NCBI GenBank assembly: GCA_028282725.1
Contig: JANQHF010000080.1
Coordinates: 22,462-86,461 of the forward strand
Length of the DNA stretch: 64,000 nucleotides
Reading direction: 5' to 3'
Source of the DNA: Saprospiraceae bacterium
GTDB taxonomy: Bacteria > Bacteroidota > Bacteroidia > Chitinophagales > Saprospiraceae
The position numbers were made by a program, and so were the translations under genes. The notes under the pieces are model-generated. The model saw nothing but the letters and a program-made list of their open reading frames with translations, ran no database searches and was not told the origin of the DNA. Below, piece by piece: positions 1 to 8,206 of the stretch (position 1 is the first letter of the stretch; every line of letters starts with the position of its first letter).

Positions 1-537
1 ACTCCCAACAAAAAGACCTTCCTGAATGCTCCTGTCAAATATTCCTACATTTCATCAGGGTACAATCCCAACAGGTTTCACCCCATCCTGAAAAGACGAA
101 AAGCACACCTGGGCACAGATTATGCGGCTAGAAGAGGTGCACCGATCATGGCTGTAGCGGACGGAGTGATTACCAAAAGATCATATACGGAAGGCAACGG
201 AAATTATATCAAGATCAAGCATGATGATGTTTACCAGACGCAGTATTTGCACATGAGCAAATTTGCGCGGGGAATCAAACCAGGTGTCAGGGTCAGACAA
301 GGTCAAACCATAGGATATGTGGGTTCTACTGGCCTCGCAACGGGTCCGCATGTTTGTTTCAGATTTTGGAAAAATGGGAAACAGATCAATCACAGAACTG
401 AAAATTTCCCTCCTCTGAATCCAATGGAAAAAAGTGAATTACCCACCTTTTTTAAAGAAAGAGACAACCTGATGCAGGAACTCGATGAGATTCCATTCAA
501 GGAGAGAAATATGGCTTATGCCGGGTTTTCTGACTAG
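1..537 (+). CDS. M23 family peptidoglycan endopeptidase, C-terminal part (5' end outside window)
   Basis: The frame is open from base 1, so the gene starts left of the window; an internal ATG at 148 is not the real start because it would remove a zinc ligand. The visible part is a LytM/M23 domain, a secreted zinc enzyme family that cuts peptide cross-bridges in peptidoglycan. The first metal motif reads HLGTD (about residues 37-41 of the visible part), followed by the usual beta-sheet core and the GLATGPH motif. The second motif, normally HxH, reads H-V-C, so a cysteine replaces the last zinc-binding histidine. The stop overlaps the stop of the convergent histidine kinase within a CTAG. The fold assignment is firm; activity is uncertain because of the substitution. 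Confidence 0.85.
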   Translation, partial: TPNKKTFLNAPVKYSYISSGYNPNRFHPILKRRKAHLGTDYAARRGAPIMAVADGVITKRSYTEGNGNYIKIKHDDVYQTQYLHMSKFARGIKPGVRVRQGQTIGYVGSTGLATGPHVCFRFWKNGKQINHRTENFPPLNPMEKSELPTFFKERDNLMQELDEIPFKERNMAYAGFSD

Positions 538-1583
538 GATTTGTCAAGTGTAAACCTGAATACGGAACCTTCGCCAATTACGCTATTCACAGAGACTGAT
601 TGCTCATGGGCCTCAATGATGTGTTTGACAATTGAAAGTCCCAGTCCGGAGCCTCCCTGTTTTCGACTTCTCGATTGCTCCACTCTATAGAATCTATCAA
701 AGAGATGATTCAAGTGTTCTTCTTCGATACCGATTCCATCGTCTTCAACTTCCGTGATGATTTTGTCGTCTTCTTCCGCAAAACCAATGAGAACGTGACC
801 ATTCTTCTTTCCGTACTTCACTGCGTTGGCGATTAAATTATACAAGACTTGTCGGACCTTCCCCCTGTCAGCTATGACCTCAAGAGGTTTGGAAACATTT
901 TCCTTTATCTGGAGTTCAATATTTCTTTCTTTGGCCATAAATCCCAAATCATCGATCACTTCACTACTCAATTCTTTCAAATCAAATTCTTCGATGTTGA
1001 GTTTGATTTGCCCTGATTCAAATTGATTGATTATATCCAGATCCTCTACGATATTTCGCAACCTGTCCACATTCGAAACGGCTTTTCTCAAATATTTTGC
1101 ATTGATATTCTCGTCGTACATTCCTCCTTCCAGCAAAGTCAGCAAATACCCCTGGATGGCAAAGAGTGGAGTCTTCAATTCGTGTGAAATATTACCCAGA
1201 AAATTCCTCCTGTATTGCTCCAGTTTTAGCAGGTAATTCATCTCGTATTTTTGAGATTCAGCCCATTCGGTTACCTCGTCCTGAATCTTGTCAAATGATG
1301 TATTTTCAACATCTTCTCCCGAAGTAAAGGCTGGCCTTTGTTTTCTTTCATCAATCAATTTATAGATCACCTTGATCTTGCGAAAGACGAAAAACTCGAT
1401 CAAAAAACGGATGAGCAAATATGTTGGGATGATAGCAATCAACAGAATTGTCAACCACTGGGATATGGAAACGGGTAGTGTAGCACCGGCAAGGTATACT
1501 ACGGTAAGGAATAAAAAGTTCAAAACTACGATAACAGCGGTCAGGATCAATGTGATCTGACTCAAGGAAATATTTTTAAACAC
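534..1583 (-). CDS. Sensor histidine kinase, PhoR-like
   Basis: A 349-residue membrane-bound sensor kinase. Two transmembrane helices (about residues 10-33 and 43-67) enclose only a very short external loop, so it has no large periplasmic sensor. A cytoplasmic linker leads to a HisKA domain with the phospho-acceptor H134 in NISHELKTP. The HATPase_c domain follows with its N box (NAVKYG), G1 (DDGIGI) and G2 (GSGLGLSIV). It lies 2 bases downstream of the response regulator and is surely co-transcribed with it. Sequence style is that of PhoR/WalK-type kinases, and Bacteroidota PhoR homologues look like this, but no phosphate-uptake genes are nearby, so the stimulus is unknown. Confidence 0.93.
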   Translation of the reverse strand: MFKNISLSQITLILTAVIVVLNFLFLTVVYLAGATLPVSISQWLTILLIAIIPTYLLIRFLIEFFVFRKIKVIYKLIDERKQRPAFTSGEDVENTSFDKIQDEVTEWAESQKYEMNYLLKLEQYRRNFLGNISHELKTPLFAIQGYLLTLLEGGMYDENINAKYLRKAVSNVDRLRNIVEDLDIINQFESGQIKLNIEEFDLKELSSEVIDDLGFMAKERNIELQIKENVSKPLEVIADRGKVRQVLYNLIANAVKYGKKNGHVLIGFAEEDDKIITEVEDDGIGIEEEHLNHLFDRFYRVEQSRSRKQGGSGLGLSIVKHIIEAHEQSVSVNSVIGEGSVFRFTLDKS

Positions 1584-1585
1584 GT

Positions 1586-2278
1586 TTAATATTTAAACTT
1601 GTAACCTACACCTTTCAAAGTCTTGATAAAACTTTTTCCAATTTTTTCTCTCAACTTTCTGACATGGACATCGATCGTTCTGTCTCCAACGATGACATCC
1701 CGTCCCCAGACCTTACTTAAGATCTCTCTGCGTTTAAAAACTTTGCCCGGCTTTGAAACCAGCAACATCAGCAGTTCAAATTCCTTTTTTGCCAGGTTAA
1801 TTTCCTTCGTTCCTACTGTAACTTTAAATTCGTCAATATCGATAACGAGGTCTCCAAATTTTAGTTCTTTCACCCCATCTTTTTTGCTTGTCTGAACTTT
1901 AAAATGTCTTCTCAGCAGGGATTTGACTTTGCTCTTCAGAACATTGGGTTTGATAGGTTTGGTGATAAAGTCGTCCGCTCCTGCTTCAAGCGCCGATATT
2001 TGTGTGAATGATTCACTCCTTGCGGTGAGGAATGCAATCAATGTATACTCAAGACTTGGAATTTCGCGAAACAAATTGCACAATTCGATACCGTCCATTT
2101 CAGGCATCATAATGTCGAGAAGAATCAATTCAGGGATCCAGTCCTTTACGATCTTGAGTGCCTTTTTCCCACTTTTGGCCGTCTTGACATCATATCCTTC
2201 TTTAGAAAGGTTGTAACTCAGTATTTCGAGAATATCAGCCTCATCATCAACTATTAAAATCCTAATTTCTTCAGCCAT
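1586..2278 (-). CDS. Response regulator, OmpR/PhoB family
   Basis: A 230-residue DNA-binding response regulator. The receiver domain (about residues 5-120) has the acidic pair D11/D12, the phospho-acceptor D55 in LLDIMMPEMDG and the conserved lysine in ITKP. The C-terminal winged helix (about 140-230) carries the typical RTIDVHVRKLR recognition segment and ends in KGVGYKF. It is first in the pair, followed after 2 bases by its kinase. The target genes cannot be told from the sequence; PhoB is the closest family by style. Confidence 0.94.
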   Translation of the reverse strand: MAEEIRILIVDDEADILEILSYNLSKEGYDVKTAKSGKKALKIVKDWIPELILLDIMMPEMDGIELCNLFREIPSLEYTLIAFLTARSESFTQISALEAGADDFITKPIKPNVLKSKVKSLLRRHFKVQTSKKDGVKELKFGDLVIDIDEFKVTVGTKEINLAKKEFELLMLLVSKPGKVFKRREILSKVWGRDVIVGDRTIDVHVRKLREKIGKSFIKTLKGVGYKFKY

Positions 2279-2305
2279 TCAATCTAATAATTCAGAATAA
2301 GTGCA

Positions 2306-2632
2306 CTATTGAGAAGAGCTATTTGTCATGGAGGCATTTTTTGCGACCATCAGGTTCAGTACTTTTTCGAATTCAGCAAAATCCGACATGTAAAAATAAA
2401 GGTTCGTATCCAATTCAGTCCGGGAGATATTGTGAATTTTAAGTAAACTTTCTCTTAACACAATGCGCATACTATCCTTTTGATGAGCGGGGTAACTATT
2501 GATGATCTGGTCGGATAATGCAACATCCGTCATGATGGAGGCCATCTTGTCACGTGGTATGGTCCTGGTATCCGATGTTGAACATGCCACAAGCAAAACC
2601 GGGAAAATGAAAGTGATCATCGATTTAATCAA
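2306..2632 (-). CDS. DUF4296 lipoprotein
   Basis: A 108-residue lipoprotein of the Bacteroidota-restricted DUF4296 family, function unknown. The N-terminus has a lysine, a hydrophobic run and the lipobox LVAC, so it should be exported and lipidated. The mature part shows the family pattern of an IP-x-DKM motif followed by helices around LSDQIINSY and YFYMSDFAEFEKVL. I start it at the TTG at 2632 because this overlaps the TGA of the upstream phosphatase (TTGA) and supplies the lysine before the hydrophobic core; an ATG at 2620 would leave no positive charge. It is translationally coupled to the phosphatase gene. Confidence 0.8.
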   Translation of the reverse strand: MIKSMITFIFPVLLVACSTSDTRTIPRDKMASIMTDVALSDQIINSYPAHQKDSMRIVLRESLLKIHNISRTELDTNLYFYMSDFAEFEKVLNLMVAKNASMTNSSSQ

Positions 2633-3117
2633 AGCAGAAATTGTTTTGGATACAAAAGTTGTTTTGCAGACGTATTTGACGGATCCATCTCAGACCACTT
2701 CCCGCTGCATTCGAGTTCAAATATTCCACATGTGGGAAGATTATCCAGGTATTCTTCGCTAAAGTGATTATATAACGAGGTCAAACCGGGATTATGGCCA
2801 AAGACCATTGCTGACCGCACCTCTTCATCCAGACTTTGCAATCTTTCTATAATCCTTTCCGGCCATGCGTGGTATATCGCATCATCGATGGTCACTCGAC
2901 CGACTTCGATTTCCTTGACAAAATACTTGCATGTGTCCCGGGCCCTTCTCGCAGGACTACATAGGATCATGTCCACATGTGGAACCAATTCGGCAAGTTT
3001 CCTGGCCATAAAGGGGCCATCTCTTTTACCCCGCTTATTCAAGGGGCGATCAATATCATCCAGAGAAGGATCCGCCCAACTTGACTTTGCATGCCTGACG
3101 ATAAAAACTTGTTTCAT
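2629..3117 (-). CDS. SixA-like histidine phosphatase
   Basis: A 162-residue member of the histidine phosphatase (RHG) superfamily. The catalytic RHAKS motif sits at residues 8-12, with H9 as the phospho-histidine. The second conserved histidine lies in VFGHNPGLTSL in the C-terminal half. SixA in E. coli removes phosphate from phospho-histidine proteins; the Bacteroidota homologues are short stand-alone proteins like this one, with unproven substrates. It is cytoplasmic, with no signal peptide. It overlaps the DUF4296 gene by 4 bases, suggesting linked expression. Confidence 0.88.
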   Translation of the reverse strand: MKQVFIVRHAKSSWADPSLDDIDRPLNKRGKRDGPFMARKLAELVPHVDMILCSPARRARDTCKYFVKEIEVGRVTIDDAIYHAWPERIIERLQSLDEEVRSAMVFGHNPGLTSLYNHFSEEYLDNLPTCGIFELECSGKWSEMDPSNTSAKQLLYPKQFLL

Positions 3118-3174
3118 TTTCCGGGATTAATCGACATTTCATTAGGATTGATCTAATCCGTATCTTATCTTTCT

Positions 3175-4890
3175 TTGTTAAAGAAAATTATACGACAAAT
3201 TAATCAAAAAAACAAGATAGCTAACCCGACACAAGGCAATTCCTCAGATGTCTTCAGGGGGACAGATATTTCAATCCTGGAAACAAAAGTTGCCGAAGAA
3301 ATTGCGATCCAGGCGGAAGAATTATTGGACGATGACTACCTGGGATCAATCAATCAAGTCGGAAAAAACCGATGGGAATTGGTCATTATTGACAATAACC
3401 TCCACTACGACACCACCCTGGTTCTCGATGGCGGAAAACTGAAATCCTACGATTGCAACTGCAATCGATTTGATACCCAATCCATGTGTTCTCATGTACT
3501 TGTTTCCGGCATTGCCGTGCGAAAGAAGATTGATGCCATAAGAATCGAAAAGAAGAAAGGCAGCAGGGATACGCTCAAGATGAGATCCGGAATCAAGAGT
3601 ATACAGCCCCTTCTGAATTCACTAAGCAAAACTGAGTTAGAAGATTTTTTAACCTCTATGTCCCGCAAGAGCCCTCATTTCAGATTGCTCCTGCAAGCCC
3701 GTTTTTTGGAACATTTGAATCCGGAGCATTTGGAGGGATTTATTGAACAGATTTTTCCTGCCCTGCAACAAGCCAATCAAAAACTCCCGGCAAGTCGGAT
3801 CAACTCATTTATAGAGATTTCCAATGAATTGAAAGTTCACTTCAAAAATCTCCTTTCCAGTCACAACTTAATCGAGGCTTATAATTTGGCTTACCTGCAT
3901 TTGAAAAAAACATTTTACATAAAACATCAGGTGACAAAAGAACATTTGAAATTGGAAAAGCTGCATCAGGAGTTACTTGCGAATTTCAAAGAGATATTCA
4001 AAATGATAGAAGCACCTGAATACAAGGAATTTATCGTCGGTCAATTGGTGGAATTATTAAGTGCTTCGTATATCTCGGCGAATAAAAGAGAAGAGCAGGA
4101 ACTTTGGATCATGCTTCTGTTGGAAAACGAAGGCCAGGAATTCGTTCGTGATCTTTCAAACCAGCATCTCATTAAAAGCAGGTTTAATGACTATGAATCC
4201 CTGTACTTTATCAAAACACTTGAAATCCTTAGTGCACCCAATCCGGAAAAAATCATCGAATTAATCATCAAAAAAGACACTCAAGAGACTTACAGGATCA
4301 TACATATACTGATCAACTATAAATATCTGAAAGAGGCAAATCTCACCCTGCAATTGTTCTATGTAAAGAAGGAACTCAATCATCCACTTTCCAAAATCAC
4401 AATTGAAAACATTGAACCCATCGCAGAAAGCTCTGATGAACTGGAATCCACGACTCTGGACAATTTGTTCAGGTTCAGAGATATTTTCTTCATTGATCAG
4501 CTGATTAGAATATCAGGTCTCCACGACCGGCATATCGATAGAATCCGGGATCAACTCAATACCATTACGGATTTGACCTTCAAGGGAAAGGTCCTGTTGA
4601 AAATAGGTCACCATAAAGATGCCATTGCATTGCTGTCAGAACATCTGACCTGGGAACTCCTTAAAAACTTCGATGCCACATTAATAGAAATTGATGAAAA
4701 AGTCTGTCTTCAAATGTATCAAAGGGTCATGAATAACTTCCTGGGGGATCATTTTGGACGACATGCTCAGGATTTCATCAAAGAAGTTTTTGATCGAGTT
4801 CAAGTGCTGGGCGCGCAACACTGGCTCAGAACACTAAAAACGAGGATCCAAAAGGACTTCCCGGAAAGGAAGTTCAAAGCACTTGCCTAA
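3175..4890 (+). CDS. SWIM zinc-finger protein
   Basis: A 571-residue protein with an N-terminal SWIM zinc finger: C94-x-C96-x8-C105-x-H107, matching the CxCxnCxH pattern. The rest is almost all helical and hydrophilic, with leucine-rich helices like tandem helical repeats, and no enzyme motif that I recognise. SWIM fingers are thought to bind DNA or protein and often sit beside SNF2 helicases, but no helicase is next to it here. The start is a TTG at 3175; no in-frame ATG exists before the finger. It is followed 93 bases later by pgmB, probably as a separate transcript. Function unknown. Confidence 0.8.
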   Translation: MLKKIIRQINQKNKIANPTQGNSSDVFRGTDISILETKVAEEIAIQAEELLDDDYLGSINQVGKNRWELVIIDNNLHYDTTLVLDGGKLKSYDCNCNRFDTQSMCSHVLVSGIAVRKKIDAIRIEKKKGSRDTLKMRSGIKSIQPLLNSLSKTELEDFLTSMSRKSPHFRLLLQARFLEHLNPEHLEGFIEQIFPALQQANQKLPASRINSFIEISNELKVHFKNLLSSHNLIEAYNLAYLHLKKTFYIKHQVTKEHLKLEKLHQELLANFKEIFKMIEAPEYKEFIVGQLVELLSASYISANKREEQELWIMLLLENEGQEFVRDLSNQHLIKSRFNDYESLYFIKTLEILSAPNPEKIIELIIKKDTQETYRIIHILINYKYLKEANLTLQLFYVKKELNHPLSKITIENIEPIAESSDELESTTLDNLFRFRDIFFIDQLIRISGLHDRHIDRIRDQLNTITDLTFKGKVLLKIGHHKDAIALLSEHLTWELLKNFDATLIEIDEKVCLQMYQRVMNNFLGDHFGRHAQDFIKEVFDRVQVLGAQHWLRTLKTRIQKDFPERKFKALA

Positions 4891-4983
4891 ACCGGCTCAA
4901 CAATTTTCTTTCAACAGGACATGTTGGCATCTTTCCGAATCATAAACTTACATTTGCAGCTTCAATTTACAATCTGAAGATTC

Positions 4984-5634
4984 ATGATTAAGGGGTGTAT
5001 TTTTGATCTGGATGGTGTATTGGTAGATACAGCACGATACCACTTCAAAGCCTGGAAGAAATTAGCTGATCAACTCGGAATAAACTTTACCCGGGAGGAC
5101 AATGAGAAGATGAAAGGGATCAGCCGGAAAGCTTCTCTGGAAAGATTGTTAGAACTCGGAAATATGGAACTGAGCGAAGCGAGGCGGGATGAACTCTGTG
5201 ACTTAAAAAACTCCTGGTATTTGTCTTTGGTAGATAATATGGACGAAGGTGAGATTTTATCTGGGGTGATTGAATTCCTGACAGATCTCGAACAACGCGA
5301 TATATCAATGGCTTTGGGGTCTGCCAGCAAGAATGCCAAGACCATCATGTCGAAGACGGGTTTGAGCAATTACATTTCTGTAATCGTCGATGGCAATGAT
5401 GTAAAGAACAGTAAGCCCGATCCCGAGGTATTCCTCTTGGGTGCCAGGAAATTGGAACTTTCTCCTTCGAAAATTGTGGTATTTGAAGATAGTGCAAAAG
5501 GAATTGAAGCCGCCATTGCCGGTGGCTTTAAGACCATAGGGATTGGTTCTACCGAACATCTGTCAAATGCAGATCTCGTACTGGAAGATTTGACTGGATT
5601 CAACACGGAAAAGCTTCTCAATCATTTCAAATAA
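4984..5634 (+). CDS. pgmB: Beta-phosphoglucomutase
   Basis: A 216-residue HAD-family mutase that turns beta-glucose 1-phosphate into glucose 6-phosphate through a glucose 1,6-bisphosphate intermediate. The HAD motif I is FDLDGVLVDT with nucleophile D8 and acid/base D10; a helical cap follows, then the SAS motif II, the lysine in KPDPEVF and the acidic motif FEDSAKG. Length is normal for the family. It lies 9 bases before the GH65 phosphorylase, whose product is its substrate. The pair is the usual cytoplasmic route for phosphorolysis of maltose-type disaccharides. Confidence 0.93.
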   Translation: MIKGCIFDLDGVLVDTARYHFKAWKKLADQLGINFTREDNEKMKGISRKASLERLLELGNMELSEARRDELCDLKNSWYLSLVDNMDEGEILSGVIEFLTDLEQRDISMALGSASKNAKTIMSKTGLSNYISVIVDGNDVKNSKPDPEVFLLGARKLELSPSKIVVFEDSAKGIEAAIAGGFKTIGIGSTEHLSNADLVLEDLTGFNTEKLLNHFK

Positions 5635-5643
5635 TATTGGACA

Positions 5644-7947
5644 ATGAAGGACATCGTTACAGTTCATCCATGGAAAGTGATAGAGGATCATTTTGATGAA
5701 GAAATCCATCCGATCACAGAAAGTCTGATGAGCATTGGAAATGGTCGAATGGGCCAGAGAGCTAATTTTGAAGAACCTTATTCGGGAGAATCTCTGCAGG
5801 GAAGTTATATAGGTGGCGTTTATTATCCTGACAAGACAAGAGTTGGCTGGTGGAAAAACGGCTATCCTGAATATTTTGCCAAAGTTCCCAATTCAGTGAA
5901 CTGGATAGGCCTTGACGTCCTGATCGATGATAAAATACTTGACATGCATCAATCAGAAATTTCCGACTACGTCAGAACCCTGGACATGCGAAAAGGATTG
6001 TTGACAAGAGCATTTACGGCAAAAACATCAAGGGGTAAAAAAGTCATCATTCGAGCAGAACGATTCTACAGTCTTGGTGATCTTGACATGTGCTTCCTTA
6101 AATATTCCATACGGACACACACTGACGAAGTCGATCTGAAGATCAGCCCATATCTTGATTTTAACATCAAAAATAGTGATGCAAACTATGATGAGGTCTT
6201 CTGGGAAGATAAATCTCAGGGATCCAAGGGTATTCAATGGGTTTCTGCGAAAACGAAAAAAACCGACTTCCTGGTTGCAGCAGCGGTCAATAATTTCCTG
6301 GTAAAGAATGGAGAAAGTATAAAGCCACGTGAGAGTCATCAAGAGGAAGGAAGAGTCAGCGAACAGTATCATGTCCAGCTAGGCAGTGAAGAAGAGATCA
6401 CAATCTACAAGATTGTCTCGATCACTTCCAGTTTCTATTATAATAGATCACAGGTAGTGGAGGCTGCAAAAGACAAGGTATCCGATGTTTCTGAAGTTCT
6501 CTATGATACCTCCCTGGCCAGACACACAGAACTATGGGCAGACCGGTGGGAGCATTGCGACATAAAAATCACCGGAGATGACAAGGCACAACAAGGGATT
6601 CGCTTCAACATATTTCAGTTGTATCAGACTTATTCAGGTGAAGATGCAAGATTAAACATAGGCCCTAAAGGATTTACCGGTGAAAAATATGGTGGGAGTA
6701 CGTATTGGGACACTGAAGCATATTGCCTTCCATTCTACATGTTTACTACAGAAAGCTCAGTTGCAAAAAACCTGCTGGTTTACCGATACAATCATTTGCA
6801 GAAAGCAATTGAGAATGCCGAGAAACTGGGTTTCGAAGGTGGTGCCGCTCTCTATCCAATGGTAACGATGAACGGTGAAGAATGCCATAATGAATGGGAA
6901 ATTACATTTGAGGAAATTCATAGAAACGGGGCGATCGCCTTTGCCATCTACAATTATATTCGATGCACTGGTGATCATGGTTATCTGAAAGAATATGGCC
7001 TGGAAGTGCTCATCGGTATCGCAAGATTCTGGGCCCAGAGGGTGCACATGAGTCCGGATAAGAAGAAATATGTCATGCTGGGTGTTACCGGTCCCAATGA
7101 ATACGAAAACAATGTTGACAATAATTGGTACACCAACTACATCGCAAGGTGGTGCCTGGAATATGCTGCTTCTTGCATAAGACGTTATCAGGAGGAAGAT
7201 CACCTGGTTTGGCAGGCTATCGGAGAGAAAACGGGCTTTGATGAATCCGAACTAGAAATTTGGGACAACATCGTTAAAGAGATCTATCTGCCTAAAATAG
7301 AAGACAGCAATGTATTTCTACAGCACGATGGGTACCTCGACAAGGAAAACAAGACAGTCGCCGATCTGAAACCTGAAGATCGCCCAATCAATCAAAACTG
7401 GTCCTGGGACAGGATCTTAAGATCACCTTATATTAAACAGGCAGATGTTCTGCAGGGCCTGTACTTTTTCGAAGACCAGTTTACAGAGGAGGAGATAAGG
7501 GACAACTTTTTGTATTACGAACCCCGGACAGTGCATGAATCATCCCTTTCACCTTGCATTCATGCCATCCTGGCGGCAAAACTTGGGATGAAGGACAAGG
7601 CCTATGAAATGTATCTCAGAACAGCAAGATTGGATCTCGATGACTATAATAATGATGCAGAAGACGGTTGTCATATCACCAGCATGGCGGGTACCTGGTT
7701 GAGCATCGTGGAAGGATTTGCCGGCCTCAGGGTTAAAGACCAAAAGCTATATCTCTCTCCATTTCTACCCGATCAATGGGAGGGTTATCAATTTACGATC
7801 ATGTTCAGAGGGACAATACTCGTTATTGATGTGCAACAAGACAAGATCGAAATTCACAATAAGTCAGAAGCAGAAATCGGTCTGTCCATTTATGGAGAAC
7901 AGGTACACATTCCCGGAGATGGCAGAATAAACAAAATGCTGAACTGA
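5644..7947 (+). CDS. GH65 disaccharide phosphorylase, probably maltose phosphorylase
   Basis: A 767-residue glycoside hydrolase family 65 enzyme. These cleave alpha-linked disaccharides with phosphate to give beta-glucose 1-phosphate and glucose. The N-terminal beta-sandwich starts with ITESLMSIGNG, the (alpha/alpha)6 barrel carries the motif GPNEYENNVDNNWYTN with the general acid E486, and a small beta-rich C-terminal domain closes the protein. No signal peptide, so cytoplasmic. It is coupled to pgmB. Maltose phosphorylase is the likeliest activity from the motif style, but trehalose or kojibiose phosphorylase cannot be excluded by eye. Confidence 0.9.
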   Translation: MKDIVTVHPWKVIEDHFDEEIHPITESLMSIGNGRMGQRANFEEPYSGESLQGSYIGGVYYPDKTRVGWWKNGYPEYFAKVPNSVNWIGLDVLIDDKILDMHQSEISDYVRTLDMRKGLLTRAFTAKTSRGKKVIIRAERFYSLGDLDMCFLKYSIRTHTDEVDLKISPYLDFNIKNSDANYDEVFWEDKSQGSKGIQWVSAKTKKTDFLVAAAVNNFLVKNGESIKPRESHQEEGRVSEQYHVQLGSEEEITIYKIVSITSSFYYNRSQVVEAAKDKVSDVSEVLYDTSLARHTELWADRWEHCDIKITGDDKAQQGIRFNIFQLYQTYSGEDARLNIGPKGFTGEKYGGSTYWDTEAYCLPFYMFTTESSVAKNLLVYRYNHLQKAIENAEKLGFEGGAALYPMVTMNGEECHNEWEITFEEIHRNGAIAFAIYNYIRCTGDHGYLKEYGLEVLIGIARFWAQRVHMSPDKKKYVMLGVTGPNEYENNVDNNWYTNYIARWCLEYAASCIRRYQEEDHLVWQAIGEKTGFDESELEIWDNIVKEIYLPKIEDSNVFLQHDGYLDKENKTVADLKPEDRPINQNWSWDRILRSPYIKQADVLQGLYFFEDQFTEEEIRDNFLYYEPRTVHESSLSPCIHAILAAKLGMKDKAYEMYLRTARLDLDDYNNDAEDGCHITSMAGTWLSIVEGFAGLRVKDQKLYLSPFLPDQWEGYQFTIMFRGTILVIDVQQDKIEIHNKSEAEIGLSIYGEQVHIPGDGRINKMLN

Positions 7948-8206
7948 TTTCAAGAGACAAGAGATAAATATTGTCGGGGAAAACCATTGTAATTTTTGCT
8001 CTTTAATTCGGACATTTGCATTCTGTTGATTGAATCACTTTTTTTAATATATAACTTGTTGAAAATCAGATTAGAATACCTTAAAAGTATTCAAAAAGTT
8101 GTCTTTACCTGGCATGAATCTTTTGTTTAGGAATAGCAATATTAAGCATGGGGTGGCGTTAGGTAAGAATGTTTGTTCAATCGACTTACTTAGAGCCATT
8201 CTGCGG

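Noticed and set aside
8099..8206. Upstream extension of the SprB-repeat protein from TTG 8099
   Set aside because: It would place 36 residues before a clean signal peptide; ATG 8207 fits better.
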